Source: Frigoribacterium sp. Leaf8 (lineage in GTDB: Bacteria; Actinomycetota; Actinomycetes; Actinomycetales; Microbacteriaceae). From it: 64,000 bases of DNA. Of the stretch, positions 26,977 through 35,070 are shown one piece after another. Under the pieces are notes generated by a model, which was not told where the DNA came from, ran no database searches, and worked only from the letters and a program-made list of their open reading frames with translations. The position numbers were made by a program, and so were the translations under genes. The number at the start of each line of letters is the position of its first letter. Positions within the stretch are counted from its first letter, which is position 1. Location: positions 233,936 to 297,935 of the forward strand of contig NZ_LMKB01000006.1 in the NCBI RefSeq assembly GCF_001421165.1. The letters are read 5' to 3'.

Positions 26977-27795
26977 TCAGTTCCCGTGAGCCTCGATCGA
27001 GACGGGCTGCCACTCGTTCCAGGTCGCCAGACGCGACTCGTAGTCCTTCGTGGCGATCTCGAGCGGCGCCTTGCCGAAGAAGACGCGCAGCGGCGGCTCG
27101 TCGGCGTCGACGACCGTGAGGATCGCGGAACGGGTGGCCGTGGGGTCGCCGGGGTCGGCGGCCGAGGGACGCTTCGACGCGGCCTCACGGACGTCGGCGT
27201 AGGCCTCGAGTTCGTCGCTGCGCGAGGCGGAGGGGCCCGACCAGTCGGTCGAGTAGCCGCCGGGCTCGACGAGGGTCACCTTGATGCCGAAGCCCGCGAC
27301 CTCCTGGGCCAGCGACTGGCTGAAGCCCTCGAGCCCCCATTTCGAGGCGTGGTAGATGCCGACCGTCGGGAAGGCGCTGATGCCGCCGATGCTCGACACC
27401 TGGACGATGTGACCCGAGCCCTGCTCGCGCATGATCGGGAGGGCCGCCTGTGACACCCAGAGGGCGCCGAACAGGTTCGTCTCGAGCTGGGCACGGGCCT
27501 CGTCCTCGGTGATCTCCTCGATCATGCCGAAGTGGCCGAAGCCGGCGTTGTTCACGACGACGTCCAGTCGTCCGAAGTGCTCGGCGGCCTTCTGCACCGC
27601 GGCGACGTCGGCCGCACGGTCGTTGACGTCGAGCTGGAGGGGCAGGAAGGAGTCGCCGTACGCGTCCACGAGGGGCGTGACGTCGTCGATCTTCCGTGCG
27701 GTGCCCGCGACCTTGTCGCCGCGTTCGAGGGCCGCCTCGGCCCACTCGCGGCCGAAGCCCTTGGATGCACCGGTGATGAACCAGACCTTGCTCAC
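26977..27795 (-). CDS. Short-chain dehydrogenase/reductase
   Basis: A 272-residue classical SDR. It has the cofactor motif TGASKGFGREW (about residues 8-18), DVNDR, NNAGFGHFG, the catalytic Ser in QVSSIGG, and Tyr-Lys in YHASKWGLEGF. The acidic/basic pattern after the second strand (GTARKIDD) suggests NADP preference. The C-terminal part (PPLRVFFGKAPLEIATKDYESRL split) matches a common actinobacterial SDR group of unknown substrate. The GTG start has GAGAGGAA about 11 bases upstream. It is divergent from the second fadD-like gene. Confidence 0.9.
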   Translation of the reverse strand: MSKVWFITGASKGFGREWAEAALERGDKVAGTARKIDDVTPLVDAYGDSFLPLQLDVNDRAADVAAVQKAAEHFGRLDVVVNNAGFGHFGMIEEITEDEARAQLETNLFGALWVSQAALPIMREQGSGHIVQVSSIGGISAFPTVGIYHASKWGLEGFSQSLAQEVAGFGIKVTLVEPGGYSTDWSGPSASRSDELEAYADVREAASKRPSAADPGDPTATRSAILTVVDADEPPLRVFFGKAPLEIATKDYESRLATWNEWQPVSIEAHGN

Positions 27796-27838
27796 GATGT
27801 GTCGTTCCTCTCTTCGTGATGTCGAGGACCATGCTGCG

Positions 27839-27848
27839 CCGCGCCTCC
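27839..27848. repeat. Single copy of dispersed decamer CCGCGCCTCC
   Basis: An exact copy in the divergent gap between the SDR and the second fadD-like gene, followed by TC as in other intergenic copies. Confidence 0.6.
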
Positions 27849-27906
27849 TCGTCCACGGTCAGGTTGCCAGTCGGCACCGAGCCCACGGGGTACGCCCGGC
27901 GGTCGA

Positions 27907-27912
27907 TAGAGT
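27907..27912 (+). promoter_or_regulatory. -10 box TAGAGT, leaderless fadD paralogue
   Basis: TAGAGT, six bases (GGCCCG), then the GTG start at 27919; no ribosome site is present. Confidence 0.55.
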
Positions 27913-27918
27913 GGCCCG

Positions 27919-29601
27919 GTGACCACCGACAGCGCTCGTCCCTGGCTCGACTCCTACGCACCCGGCGTGCCGCACGACCTCGAACCGGTCGACGGCTCGC
28001 TGCTCGACCTGGTCGAGGCCTCCGCGGCGCGGTACCCCAGGGCGGTGGCGCTCGAGTTCTTCGGGGCGACGACCACCTATTCCGAGCTCGTCGACCAGAT
28101 CGCGCGGGCGGCCGAGGGGCTGCGCAAGCTCGGGGTCGGCCACGGCGACACCGTCGCGATCGTGTTGCCGAACGGTCCGCAGCACGTCGTCGCGTTCTAC
28201 GCGGTGCTGCGCCTCGGCGCGATCGTCGTCGAGCACAACCCGCTCTACACGCCGCGCGAGCTGCGTCACCAGTTCGAGGACCACGGCGCCAAGGTGGCCA
28301 TCGCCTGGAACAAGGTGGTCGAGACCATCCAGGCCTTCCCCGACGACGTGGCCGTCGAACACCTCGTCTCGGTCGACGTCACCCGGGCGATGCCGTTCAC
28401 CACGCGGGCGGCCCTGGCCCTGCCGATCAAGAAGGCCCGCCAGTCCCGTGAACGCCTCACGACGACCGTGACGGGCACCACGCCGTGGGAGAAGGTCGTC
28501 GGCTCGTCGCGCATCAAGGCGAGGCACCCCCGACCGACCACCGACGACCTGGCGGTCATCCAGTACACGAGCGGCACCACGGGCGCGCCCAAGGGTGCCC
28601 AGCTGACGCACCACAACCTCCTGTCGAACGCCGCGCAGGCCCAGGCCTGGGTGCCGACGATCGAGCGCGGCACCTGCGTCGTCTACGCGGTGCTGCCGAT
28701 GTTCCACGCGTACGGCCTGACGCTCTGCCTCACCTTCGCGATGAGCATGGGCGCCCGACTCGTGCTCTTCCCGGCCTTCGACCCGGCGCTGGTGCTCAAG
28801 GTCATGAAGAAGCACCCGCCGACCTTCCTGCCCGCGGTCCCCCCGATCTACGCCCGTCTGCAGAAGGCCGCCGACGACGCCGGCGTCTCGCTGAAGGGCG
28901 TCGACGTCGCGATCTCGGGGGCCATGCCGCTCTCGGCCGACGTCGTCGAGCCGTGGGAGGCCGAGTCCGGCGGCTGGTTGGTCGAGGGCTACGGGCTCTC
29001 CGAGTGCTCGCCCGTCCTCATGGCCAACCCCGTCGGTCCGACGCGCCGCGCGGGCACGGTCGGTCTGCCCCTGCCGGGCACCGAGGTGCGCGTCGTCGAC
29101 CCCGAGAACCCCACGGTCGACGTGGCGGCCGGAGAACGCGGCGAGCTGATCGTCCGTGGCCCGCAGGTCTTCAGCGGGTACTACCGCAAGCCGAAAGAAT
29201 CGGGCGAGGTCTTCGTCGACGGCGACTGGTTCCGCACCGGCGACATCGTCACCATCGACGACGACGGGTTCGTCCGCATCGTCGACCGCATTAAGGAGCT
29301 CATCATCACCGGCGGCTTCAACGTCTCGCCGTCCGAGGTCGAAGAGGTCCTGACCCGGTTCGAGGGCGTCGCCGAAGCCGCGGTCGTGGGTCTGCCCACC
29401 CCCGGCGGCGAACAGGTGGCCGCCGCGATCGTCGTGAAGCCGGGCGCCCACGTCGACGTCGCGGCCCTGCGCTCGTTCGCGCGCAAGCACCTCACGCCGT
29501 ACAAGGTGCCGCGGCGCATCGTCGTCGTCGACGACCTCCCCCGGTCGCTCATCGGCAAGGTGTTGCGCCGCAAGGTACGCGACTCGCTGGCCGAGCGCTG
29601 A
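27919..29601 (+). CDS. Long-chain fatty acid-CoA ligase-like AMP-dependent enzyme (FadD type, copy 2)
   Basis: A 560-residue ANL-superfamily acyl-CoA ligase, strongly similar to the enzyme encoded from 23464. Motifs: VIQYTSGTTGAPKGA, VEGYGLSECSPVLM, DWFRTGDIV, VDRIKELIITGGFNVSPSEVE and the catalytic Lys in SLIGKVLRRKVRD. By eye the two proteins agree at well over half of positions, so they arose by duplication. Differences cluster in the N-terminal acyl-binding half, so substrate ranges may differ. GTG leaderless start. It is convergent with an SRPBCC gene across a facing pair of decamer repeats. Confidence 0.9.
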   Translation: MTTDSARPWLDSYAPGVPHDLEPVDGSLLDLVEASAARYPRAVALEFFGATTTYSELVDQIARAAEGLRKLGVGHGDTVAIVLPNGPQHVVAFYAVLRLGAIVVEHNPLYTPRELRHQFEDHGAKVAIAWNKVVETIQAFPDDVAVEHLVSVDVTRAMPFTTRAALALPIKKARQSRERLTTTVTGTTPWEKVVGSSRIKARHPRPTTDDLAVIQYTSGTTGAPKGAQLTHHNLLSNAAQAQAWVPTIERGTCVVYAVLPMFHAYGLTLCLTFAMSMGARLVLFPAFDPALVLKVMKKHPPTFLPAVPPIYARLQKAADDAGVSLKGVDVAISGAMPLSADVVEPWEAESGGWLVEGYGLSECSPVLMANPVGPTRRAGTVGLPLPGTEVRVVDPENPTVDVAAGERGELIVRGPQVFSGYYRKPKESGEVFVDGDWFRTGDIVTIDDDGFVRIVDRIKELIITGGFNVSPSEVEEVLTRFEGVAEAAVVGLPTPGGEQVAAAIVVKPGAHVDVAALRSFARKHLTPYKVPRRIVVVDDLPRSLIGKVLRRKVRDSLAER

Positions 29602-29609
29602 GACCGGAC

Positions 29610-29683
29610 CCGCGCCTCCTCGACCGGACGACGGTCGGCAGGTGCGGGTCGGTCCACCCGCGGCCGCGGTTCAGGAGGCGCGG
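29610..29683. repeat. Facing pair of decamer repeats between convergent genes
   Basis: CCGCGCCTCCT (29610-29620) faces AGGAGGCGCGG (29673-29683) across 52 bases. The pair exactly fills the gap between two convergent stop codons and could form a long-loop bidirectional terminator. Confidence 0.65.
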
Positions 29684-29684
29684 C

Positions 29685-30140
29685 TCAGCTGGGCGAGACG
29701 CGATCCGTCATGCGACCCTCGGCCAACCAGGCCAGTCGCTGCAGCGCTTCTCTGTTGCGCCAGTGCAGCGGCGGGTCCATCAGGGCCTTCGGCACCAGCC
29801 GACCGGGGCCCGCGACGGCGTACTCGGTCATCGTGACGAAGCAGCCGCCCATGCGGTTGCGCACGTCGATCTCGACCCGGGCCTCGCCCATCGGCCAGCC
29901 CCTGGCGTGGAACACGGCCCGGACCGGAGGGTCCCACTCGAGGATGGTCGTCACGTCGTCGATGACCAACGGCCAGACTCCGAACGAGTGGTGGACCCTG
30001 GCCTCGACGCTCGGCCAGGTCAGTTCGACCTCGCGGATGCGCGCCGACCCGACGACCCAGCTCGTGAAGAGCCACCCGTCGCTCAGCACGTCGAAGACGT
30101 CGTGGGGTGAGGCCTCGATGAAGCGGTGCGTGGTGCTCAT
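29685..30140 (-). CDS. SRPBCC (START-like) family protein
   Basis: A 151-residue protein with the START/SRPBCC helix-grip fold, which makes a hydrophobic ligand pocket. It starts THRFIEASPHDVFDVLSDGW, the usual beta1-alpha1 pattern, and has a WPMGEARVEIDVRN middle strand block. No signal peptide is present. It ends with an RxxRLAWLAEGR-type helix. AGGA lies 8 bases before the ATG. It is encoded downstream of the FAD oxidoreductase and SDR genes on the same strand, with a 108-base gap, so co-transcription is uncertain. Ligand unknown. Confidence 0.82.
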   Translation of the reverse strand: MSTTHRFIEASPHDVFDVLSDGWLFTSWVVGSARIREVELTWPSVEARVHHSFGVWPLVIDDVTTILEWDPPVRAVFHARGWPMGEARVEIDVRNRMGGCFVTMTEYAVAGPGRLVPKALMDPPLHWRNREALQRLAWLAEGRMTDRVSPS

Positions 30141-30248
30141 CCGTCGATCCTGGCACGGTCCCCGCGCGCGGCGCACCCCGTTGACGCGCCCCTGCCGCCG
30201 TGGATCAGATCGGGCGTCGGGCGCCTCCCCCGTCGGGAGTCGACGCGA

Positions 30249-31712
30249 TCAGGAGTCGACTCCGAGGTACGGCAGCCGGTCGATGCCGAACTCGTGCTTC
30301 AGGGCGCTGCGCGCGGCGTAGGCGCCACCCAGCCCGTGCACCGAGGGGCCCGGCGGGGTCGAGGACGAACACAGGTAGAGGCCAGGCGTCGGCGTGCGCC
30401 ACGGTTCGGTCGACAGCGTCGGCCGTGCCGCCAGCTGCCAGACGCTCGGGGCCCCGGCGGCGATGTCGCCGCCGATGTAGTTGGGGTCGTGCGCTTCGAG
30501 GTCGACCGCCGTGCGGCTGTTCGTGGCCAGGATCGTGTCACGGAACCCCGGCGCGAAGCGCTCGATGCCGGCGATGACGGTCTCGGTCTGGTCGACCGTG
30601 GACCCGCGCGGCACGTGCGTGTACGCCCACAGGGCCTGCTCACCGTCGGGGGCGCGCGTGCCGTCGACCACGCCCGCCTGGGCCACCAGGACGTACGGCG
30701 TGCGGGCGTGTCGACCCGAGGCGACGTCGTGCTCGCCCGAGGCGATCTCGGCCCGCGTCCCCCCGAGGTGCAGCGTGGGGCTGCGCCGGGCCTCGTCGTT
30801 CGCCCAGGGCACCGGCCCCGACAGCGCGAAGTCGACCTTGGCCGCCGCGTTCCCGTACCGGAAGCGCCGCAGGGCGCGCTCGTACCGGTCGGGCAGACGA
30901 CTGCCCGCGATGTCGGCCAGGGCACGGGCGCTCGTGTCGAAGATCGTGGCCTTCGCCCTCGGCAGCTCGTCGATCGACGTGACGTCCACGCCCGTCGTGA
31001 TGGTGCCTCCGTGGGCCAGGACGTCGTCGGCCATGGCGTCGACGATCGACTGGCTGCCACCGGTCGGCACCGGCCAGCCCCGGGCGTGCGCGTGGACGGC
31101 CAGGACGAGCCCGGCGGCCGAGGTCGACAGGCTCGGCATCGGGCGGATCGCGTGGGCCATCACCCCGGCGAGCATGGCAGGGGCCTCGTCACCCGAGAAC
31201 CCGGCGTTCCACCAGGGGCCGCTCTGTGACAGGGCGGCCAGACCGAAGCGCGCGAGGGTCACCGGGTCGTCCGGCACCCGGACGAGCTCGCGCATCGTGA
31301 ACTTCGCCATGCGGGGCTCGGTCTCGACCAGACCCCGGAGGAGGCGCGCCCAGGCGGCCCCGTCGGCACCGAGCCCGTCCGCCGTCCGGTCGAGGTCACG
31401 GTAGGCGATGCCGGCACGTCCGCCGTCGAGCGGGTGGGCGTACGAGATGTCGGGGACCGTCAGCTCGATCCGGCGGTCGAGTTGAAACCGCTGGAAGAAC
31501 CCCGAGGCGAGGGCCATGGGGTGCACGGCCGAACAGATGTCGTGGCGGAAGCCCGGCAGGGTCGCCTCCTGCGTGCGCGCTCCCCCACCGATCGTGTCGG
31601 CCCGTTCGACGACCTCGACGCGGAGACCGGCCCGAGCGAGCACCACGGCCGCCGCGAGACCGTTGGGCCCCGCACCGACGACGACCGCGTCCACCTCGGG
31701 CGCGGCGCTCAT
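30249..31712 (-). CDS. Phytoene-dehydrogenase-like FAD-dependent oxidoreductase
   Basis: A 487-residue FAD-dependent amine-oxidase/phytoene-desaturase-type enzyme. It opens with the dinucleotide fold [20 protein letters not shown] (about 11-30), [14 protein letters not shown] and ends with the FAD-closing block [20 protein letters not shown]. This COG1233 branch is common in actinobacteria and has no proven carotenoid role. Its ATG overlaps the stop of the upstream SDR gene as ATGA, so the two are translationally coupled and may act on the same substrate. No other carotenoid genes (crtB, crtE) are nearby, which argues against simply calling it crtI. Confidence 0.85.
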   Translation of the reverse strand: MSAAPEVDAVVVGAGPNGLAAAVVLARAGLRVEVVERADTIGGGARTQEATLPGFRHDICSAVHPMALASGFFQRFQLDRRIELTVPDISYAHPLDGGRAGIAYRDLDRTADGLGADGAAWARLLRGLVETEPRMAKFTMRELVRVPDDPVTLARFGLAALSQSGPWWNAGFSGDEAPAMLAGVMAHAIRPMPSLSTSAAGLVLAVHAHARGWPVPTGGSQSIVDAMADDVLAHGGTITTGVDVTSIDELPRAKATIFDTSARALADIAGSRLPDRYERALRRFRYGNAAAKVDFALSGPVPWANDEARRSPTLHLGGTRAEIASGEHDVASGRHARTPYVLVAQAGVVDGTRAPDGEQALWAYTHVPRGSTVDQTETVIAGIERFAPGFRDTILATNSRTAVDLEAHDPNYIGGDIAAGAPSVWQLAARPTLSTEPWRTPTPGLYLCSSSTPPGPSVHGLGGAYAARSALKHEFGIDRLPYLGVDS

Positions 31713-32719
31713 GCCCGACGCCCGCGGGTCACCCGACCCACCACGGCGGCGGTGGCGGCCGCGGACGCCCCCACCACGGCCCCCACGGTCAGGGCGCGGT
31801 TGCGGGTGTACCAGACCTGCGGACTCGTGGTGCGCGCGCGGTCGCTGAAGATGCCGCGAGCCCCGTGGTCACCGGCCGTGGGCTCGTACAGGTTGTCGGG
31901 CAGCATGGGCTCGCTCTTGTCGGGAGCCTGCTGGCCGGAGTACCCGCTCTTGGCGAGGTAGACGTCGAGGAAGTTCGCGACGAACCGGTTGCCGAGCACC
32001 GTCATGACGGTGGGCTCGCCGAGCCAGGTCCGGCGACGCGGCTTGTCGGCGACGTCGGCGATCGCCCGGGCCCCGACCTCGGGTTCGAAGATGGGCGGCA
32101 CGGGCTGGGGGTGCTCGGGCAGGGTCGAGCGCACCCAGTTGAACTGGATGGTGTTGAGGGCCGGCATGTCGACCGTGCTGATCCGCACCGCACTCTTGTT
32201 GTGGATCAACTCGGTCGTCACCGACTCGGTGAAGCCCTGGACGGCGTGCTTCGCGCCGCAGTACGAGGCCTGGAGCGGGATGCCTCGGTGGGCGAGCGCC
32301 GATCCCACCTGGATGACCTGCCCGCGGTCGCGGGGGACCATGCGCGACAGGGCCGCACGAGTGCCGTTGACGAAGCCGAAGTAGTTGACGGCCGTGGCCC
32401 GCTCGAAGTCGTCGGGGTCCGTCTCGAGGAACTCGCCGAAGACACCGACCATCGCGTCGTTGACCCAGAGGTCGATCGGCCCGAGTTCGGCCTCGACGCG
32501 ATCGGCGGCCGACTCGACCTGGGCGCGATCGGCCACGTCGGTCGAGATGCCCAGCGCACGGCGACCGGCGGCCTCGACGTCGCGGACGGCCCCGTCGAGG
32601 CCGTCCTGTCCCCGAGCGAGGATCGCGACGTCCCATCCGCGCGCGGCGAGCTCTCGGACGGTGGCCCGGCCGAGTCCCGCGGACCCTCCGGTGACGACGG
32701 CGGTTCTCGTGCTGGTCAT
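31709..32719 (-). CDS. SDR family oxidoreductase with C-terminal membrane segment
   Basis: A 336-residue SDR. The cofactor motif is [11 protein letters not shown] (about 10-20), with DVADR next. The usual NNAG is replaced by WVNDAMVG, typical of a subgroup of actinobacterial SDRs. Catalytic residues are Ser in [10 protein letters not shown] and Tyr-Lys in [11 protein letters not shown]. After about residue 255 there is an extension with a hydrophobic Ala/Val segment near the C-terminus and an RGRR end, suggesting a membrane-tethered enzyme. GAGGGAG precedes the ATG. It is coupled to the FAD oxidoreductase gene by ATGA overlap. Confidence 0.86.
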   Translation of the reverse strand: MTSTRTAVVTGGSAGLGRATVRELAARGWDVAILARGQDGLDGAVRDVEAAGRRALGISTDVADRAQVESAADRVEAELGPIDLWVNDAMVGVFGEFLETDPDDFERATAVNYFGFVNGTRAALSRMVPRDRGQVIQVGSALAHRGIPLQASYCGAKHAVQGFTESVTTELIHNKSAVRISTVDMPALNTIQFNWVRSTLPEHPQPVPPIFEPEVGARAIADVADKPRRRTWLGEPTVMTVLGNRFVANFLDVYLAKSGYSGQQAPDKSEPMLPDNLYEPTAGDHGARGIFSDRARTTSPQVWYTRNRALTVGAVVGASAAATAAVVGRVTRGRRA

Positions 32720-32809
32720 GGTGCTCCCTCGGGCCTCTCGGCGGATCGTGGACGGACCCCCGACGCTAGTCCGCGACCGGAGGTCCGTCCCGGGGGTGAT
32801 GCCCAGGTG

Positions 32810-33643
32810 TCAGATGTCGAAGCCTCCGCCGAAGTCGCCTCCCCCGAAGTCCCCGAAGCCCCCGCCGGAGTCGCCGGCCCCGTCGGCACCGAAGTCGCCG
32901 CCGCCGTCGCTCGCCGTCTCGGTGCCGGCGTCGGCACCGCCGTCCGCGCCGCCCTCGCCCTCGGAGCCCTGGTCGCCGCCGGCGTCGTCACCCGCGCCTC
33001 CGTCCGCCGTCGCCCCGGCGTCGGGCAGGAACGCGCTCATCAAGGTCGACCCGATGACGTAACCGGCCACCGTGCCCAGGATCGACCCGCCGATGATCGA
33101 ACCCATGCCGGGGCCCTGACGGAGGGGCTGGCCGTTCGGCCCGACCTGCTGCCGTCCGTCCGGGCCGCCGCCGAGGGTGCGCTCGAGGGTCCCGGGTCGT
33201 CGGAGCTCGGACCGGGTGGCGGCCTGGGCGAGCGAGCCGGCGTCGTCGCCGCGCGGTGCCTCGCCGGGGCTCGACTCGGCCGTCAGCTGGTCGAAGACGA
33301 GACGGCGTTGTTCGGGGCTGAGCTTCGCGAACGCCTCGGCGTGCACCTGCTCGATGGTCTCGGGCGGGGCGGTCTTCAGCAGGTAGCGGTACCGCTCGAC
33401 GGCGATCTCGTCGTCGCTGCGGGCCGGGCCGGTGCCGGCCGACGAGGCCGGGACCGACGACTGCTGGCCGTAGCCCTGCTGGCCGTACCCCTGCTGGCCG
33501 TACCCCTGCTGGCCGTACCCCTGCTGCGGGGCGGCGGGCTGCTCGTAGCTCTGCTGCCCGTACCGGTAGCCCTGCGGAGCGGAGGGCTGCTGCGGCTGGC
33601 CCTGCTGCGGCTCGCGGCCGAGGAGGCGGTCGAGGAATCCCAT
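32810..33643 (-). CDS. Repeat-rich protein with Gln/Gly/Tyr head, glycine-zipper segment and acidic Gly tail
   Basis: A 277-residue protein of unknown function. Residues 1-65 are Gln/Gly/Tyr-rich with four QQGYG repeats (prion-like composition). Residues 75-130 form a helical segment with [21 protein letters not shown] glycine-zipper hydrophobic stretch [20 protein letters not shown] lies near 180-200. The C-terminal 70 residues are Asp/Gly-rich, ending [11 protein letters not shown]. The layout recalls DUF2076-like proteins of proteobacteria, but I cannot assert homology. The N-terminus [11 protein letters not shown] is amphipathic. Low-complexity ends and one membrane helix suggest an envelope-associated or condensate-forming protein. 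Repeats may make its length variable between strains. Confidence 0.7.
   Translation of the reverse strand: MGFLDRLLGREPQQGQPQQPSAPQGYRYGQQSYEQPAAPQQGYGQQGYGQQGYGQQGYGQQSSVPASSAGTGPARSDDEIAVERYRYLLKTAPPETIEQVHAEAFAKLSPEQRRLVFDQLTAESSPGEAPRGDDAGSLAQAATRSELRRPGTLERTLGGGPDGRQQVGPNGQPLRQGPGMGSIIGGSILGTVAGYVIGSTLMSAFLPDAGATADGGAGDDAGGDQGSEGEGGADGGADAGTETASDGGGDFGADGAGDSGGGFGDFGGGDFGGGFDI
33461..33520. repeat. Four tandem 15-bp units encoding QQGYG
   Basis: Four consecutive 15-bp units CTGCTGGCCGTANCC (minus-strand sense encodes Gly-Tyr-Gly-Gln-Gln register) differ at one base only in the first unit. A partial fifth follows. The near identity at DNA level suggests recent slippage or recombination. 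Confidence 0.8.
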
Positions 33644-33752
33644 GGTGGTGTCCTGTCGGATCGTGTGCTCGGTGCCGCGCGCGGGGCGCGACGTCGGTCT
33701 GCCCACCACGGTACGGATCGTCCCGGCCCGCCGCCTGGACGGCGACGGAACG

Positions 33753-34469
33753 TCAGCCGCGAACGTCCTGATCGACGGCGTCACGCGACGCGTCGTCGAC
33801 GCCGGCTCCACGGCGGCCCACCGACCGGACGACGAGGAACACCACGACGCCCGCGATGGCGGCGTACACGACGTAGTCCAGGTACTTCGCGTACCGGTCG
33901 ATGAGCTCGTACTGGGTGCCGAGGGCGGCGCCCAACCCGATCAACAGCCCGTTCCAGAGGCCGCTGCCCACGATCGTGAAGACCGAGAAGACCAGCAGGG
34001 GCATGCGCTCGGCACCGGCGGGAAGCGAGATGAGGCTGCGCACGCCCGGGATGAACCGGCCGAAGAACACCGCGGACCGCCCGTGGCGCTCGAACCAGCC
34101 GGCCGCCTTCTCGAAGTCGTGGCGGTCGACCAGCGGCAGCTTGGCCAGCCACCGGATGCTGCGGTCGAGGCCGAGACCGGCCCCGAGCCCGTAGAGGACC
34201 AGGGCGCCCAGGTAGGCGCCGAAGGTGCTCAGCGCGATCAACAGCACGATGTTCATCGACCCGGCGCCGGCCAGGAACCCGGCCAGCGGCAGGATGACCT
34301 CGCTGGGGATCGGCGGGAACACGGTCTCGACGAAGGTCAGCAGGGCGACGCCCCACTCGCCGAGGGCGTCGATGACGCGGGCGGCGAACCCGACGAGGCC
34401 GTCGAGGTCGGCGACGACGTCCTGGCTCGAGGACGAGGAGGCGCGGAGGACGAGGGCTGTCGAGGTCAT
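33753..34469 (-). CDS. DedA family membrane protein (copy 1)
   Basis: A 238-residue DedA (SNARE-associated/VTT domain) integral membrane protein, proposed to act as a phospholipid-carrier flippase such as undecaprenyl-phosphate recycling. It has the [20 protein letters not shown] block, then [17 protein letters not shown] and the signature [22 protein letters not shown] with the conserved Arg residues. The basic C-terminal tail is cytoplasmic. The N-terminus is a short Ser-rich stretch. The ATG has only a weak GGGA site. A second DedA gene lies at 49930. The gene is divergent from the DUF7882-type gene. Confidence 0.9.
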   Translation of the reverse strand: MTSTALVLRASSSSSQDVVADLDGLVGFAARVIDALGEWGVALLTFVETVFPPIPSEVILPLAGFLAGAGSMNIVLLIALSTFGAYLGALVLYGLGAGLGLDRSIRWLAKLPLVDRHDFEKAAGWFERHGRSAVFFGRFIPGVRSLISLPAGAERMPLLVFSVFTIVGSGLWNGLLIGLGAALGTQYELIDRYAKYLDYVVYAAIAGVVVFLVVRSVGRRGAGVDDASRDAVDQDVRG

Positions 34470-34600
34470 GGGTCCCAGGTGGTCGGTCGGGCGCTCGGGG
34501 GCGCAACGGATCGGCAGCCCCGAGTATGGCGGGGCAGCCTGCGCGTCCGCCCACAACGCCCGGGTGGGCTGCGCCTGACGGGGAACACCGCATCGCTTGC

Positions 34601-34606
34601 TACATT
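34601..34606 (+). promoter_or_regulatory. Possible -10 box TACATT
   Basis: TACATT in a locally AT-richer stretch lies 55 bases before the DUF7882-type ATG. No good -35 box is seen. The spacer 34470-34660 holds otherwise only weak GC dyads. Confidence 0.35.
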
Positions 34607-34660
34607 GACCTGTGTCGGCTTGGTTTCCGACGCCGGACACACTCACGAAACAGGACCCCA

Positions 34661-34987
34661 ATGGGATCGCTCATCTACGGAACCTCGGGCATCGAGGTCG
34701 AGTTCGAGGACCGCGTGCTCGAACACCTCCAGATCGTCATCGCCACCAAGCTGCGTCGCCGCGAGTCGTTCTTCTTCTCGTGGCGCGACACGCAGAAGGT
34801 CGGTGACGGTCGCAGCAGCATCTGGCTGGACGCCGGCATCCCGCTCTACTTCAAGTACTCCGGCGGCCGGGTGCCGTCGATCAACCGTGACTGGCTCACC
34901 GAGCTGACGGCCTCGTCGAACAGCTCGTCCGGCCTCGTCCTCACCGACGAGCCCAGTCTCGACAACAGCGCCAAACGACGCGGCTGA
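34661..34987 (+). CDS. Small conserved actinobacterial protein, DUF7882-like
   Basis: A 108-residue soluble protein beginning MGSLIYGTSGIEVEFEDRVL with the conserved core LRRRESFFFSWRD, SSIWLDAGIPLYFKYSG and INRDWLTEL. I recognise this as a small protein common in Microbacteriaceae (sometimes mis-annotated as a DNA ligase fragment); its function is unknown. The C-terminal 20 residues are Ser/Asp-rich and probably disordered. AGGA precedes the ATG at good spacing. It stands alone between two divergent or unrelated units. Confidence 0.78.
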   Translation: MGSLIYGTSGIEVEFEDRVLEHLQIVIATKLRRRESFFFSWRDTQKVGDGRSSIWLDAGIPLYFKYSGGRVPSINRDWLTELTASSNSSSGLVLTDEPSLDNSAKRRG

Positions 34988-35012
34988 CCCGCACCTCCCC
35001 CCTTTCGAGGCG

Positions 35013-35042
35013 TTGACCCGGTTCGGGTCCGTTCCGTACCGT
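35013..35042 (+). promoter_or_regulatory. Promoter TTGACC-18-TACCGT for the secreted glycosidase
   Basis: TTGACC (35013-35018) and TACCGT (35037-35042) are 18 bases apart. The transcript would start near 35049, which rules out the in-frame GTG at 35041 and supports the ATG at 35071 with GGAGGGGG upstream. Confidence 0.55.
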
Positions 35043-35070
35043 GGGCCCGACGGCGACGGAGGGGGCGGTC

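Noticed and set aside
35041-35070. Upstream GTG start for the secreted glycosidase
   Set aside because: It overlaps the predicted -10 box and has no ribosome site; the ATG at 35071 has GGAGGGGG and starts directly before the signal peptide.
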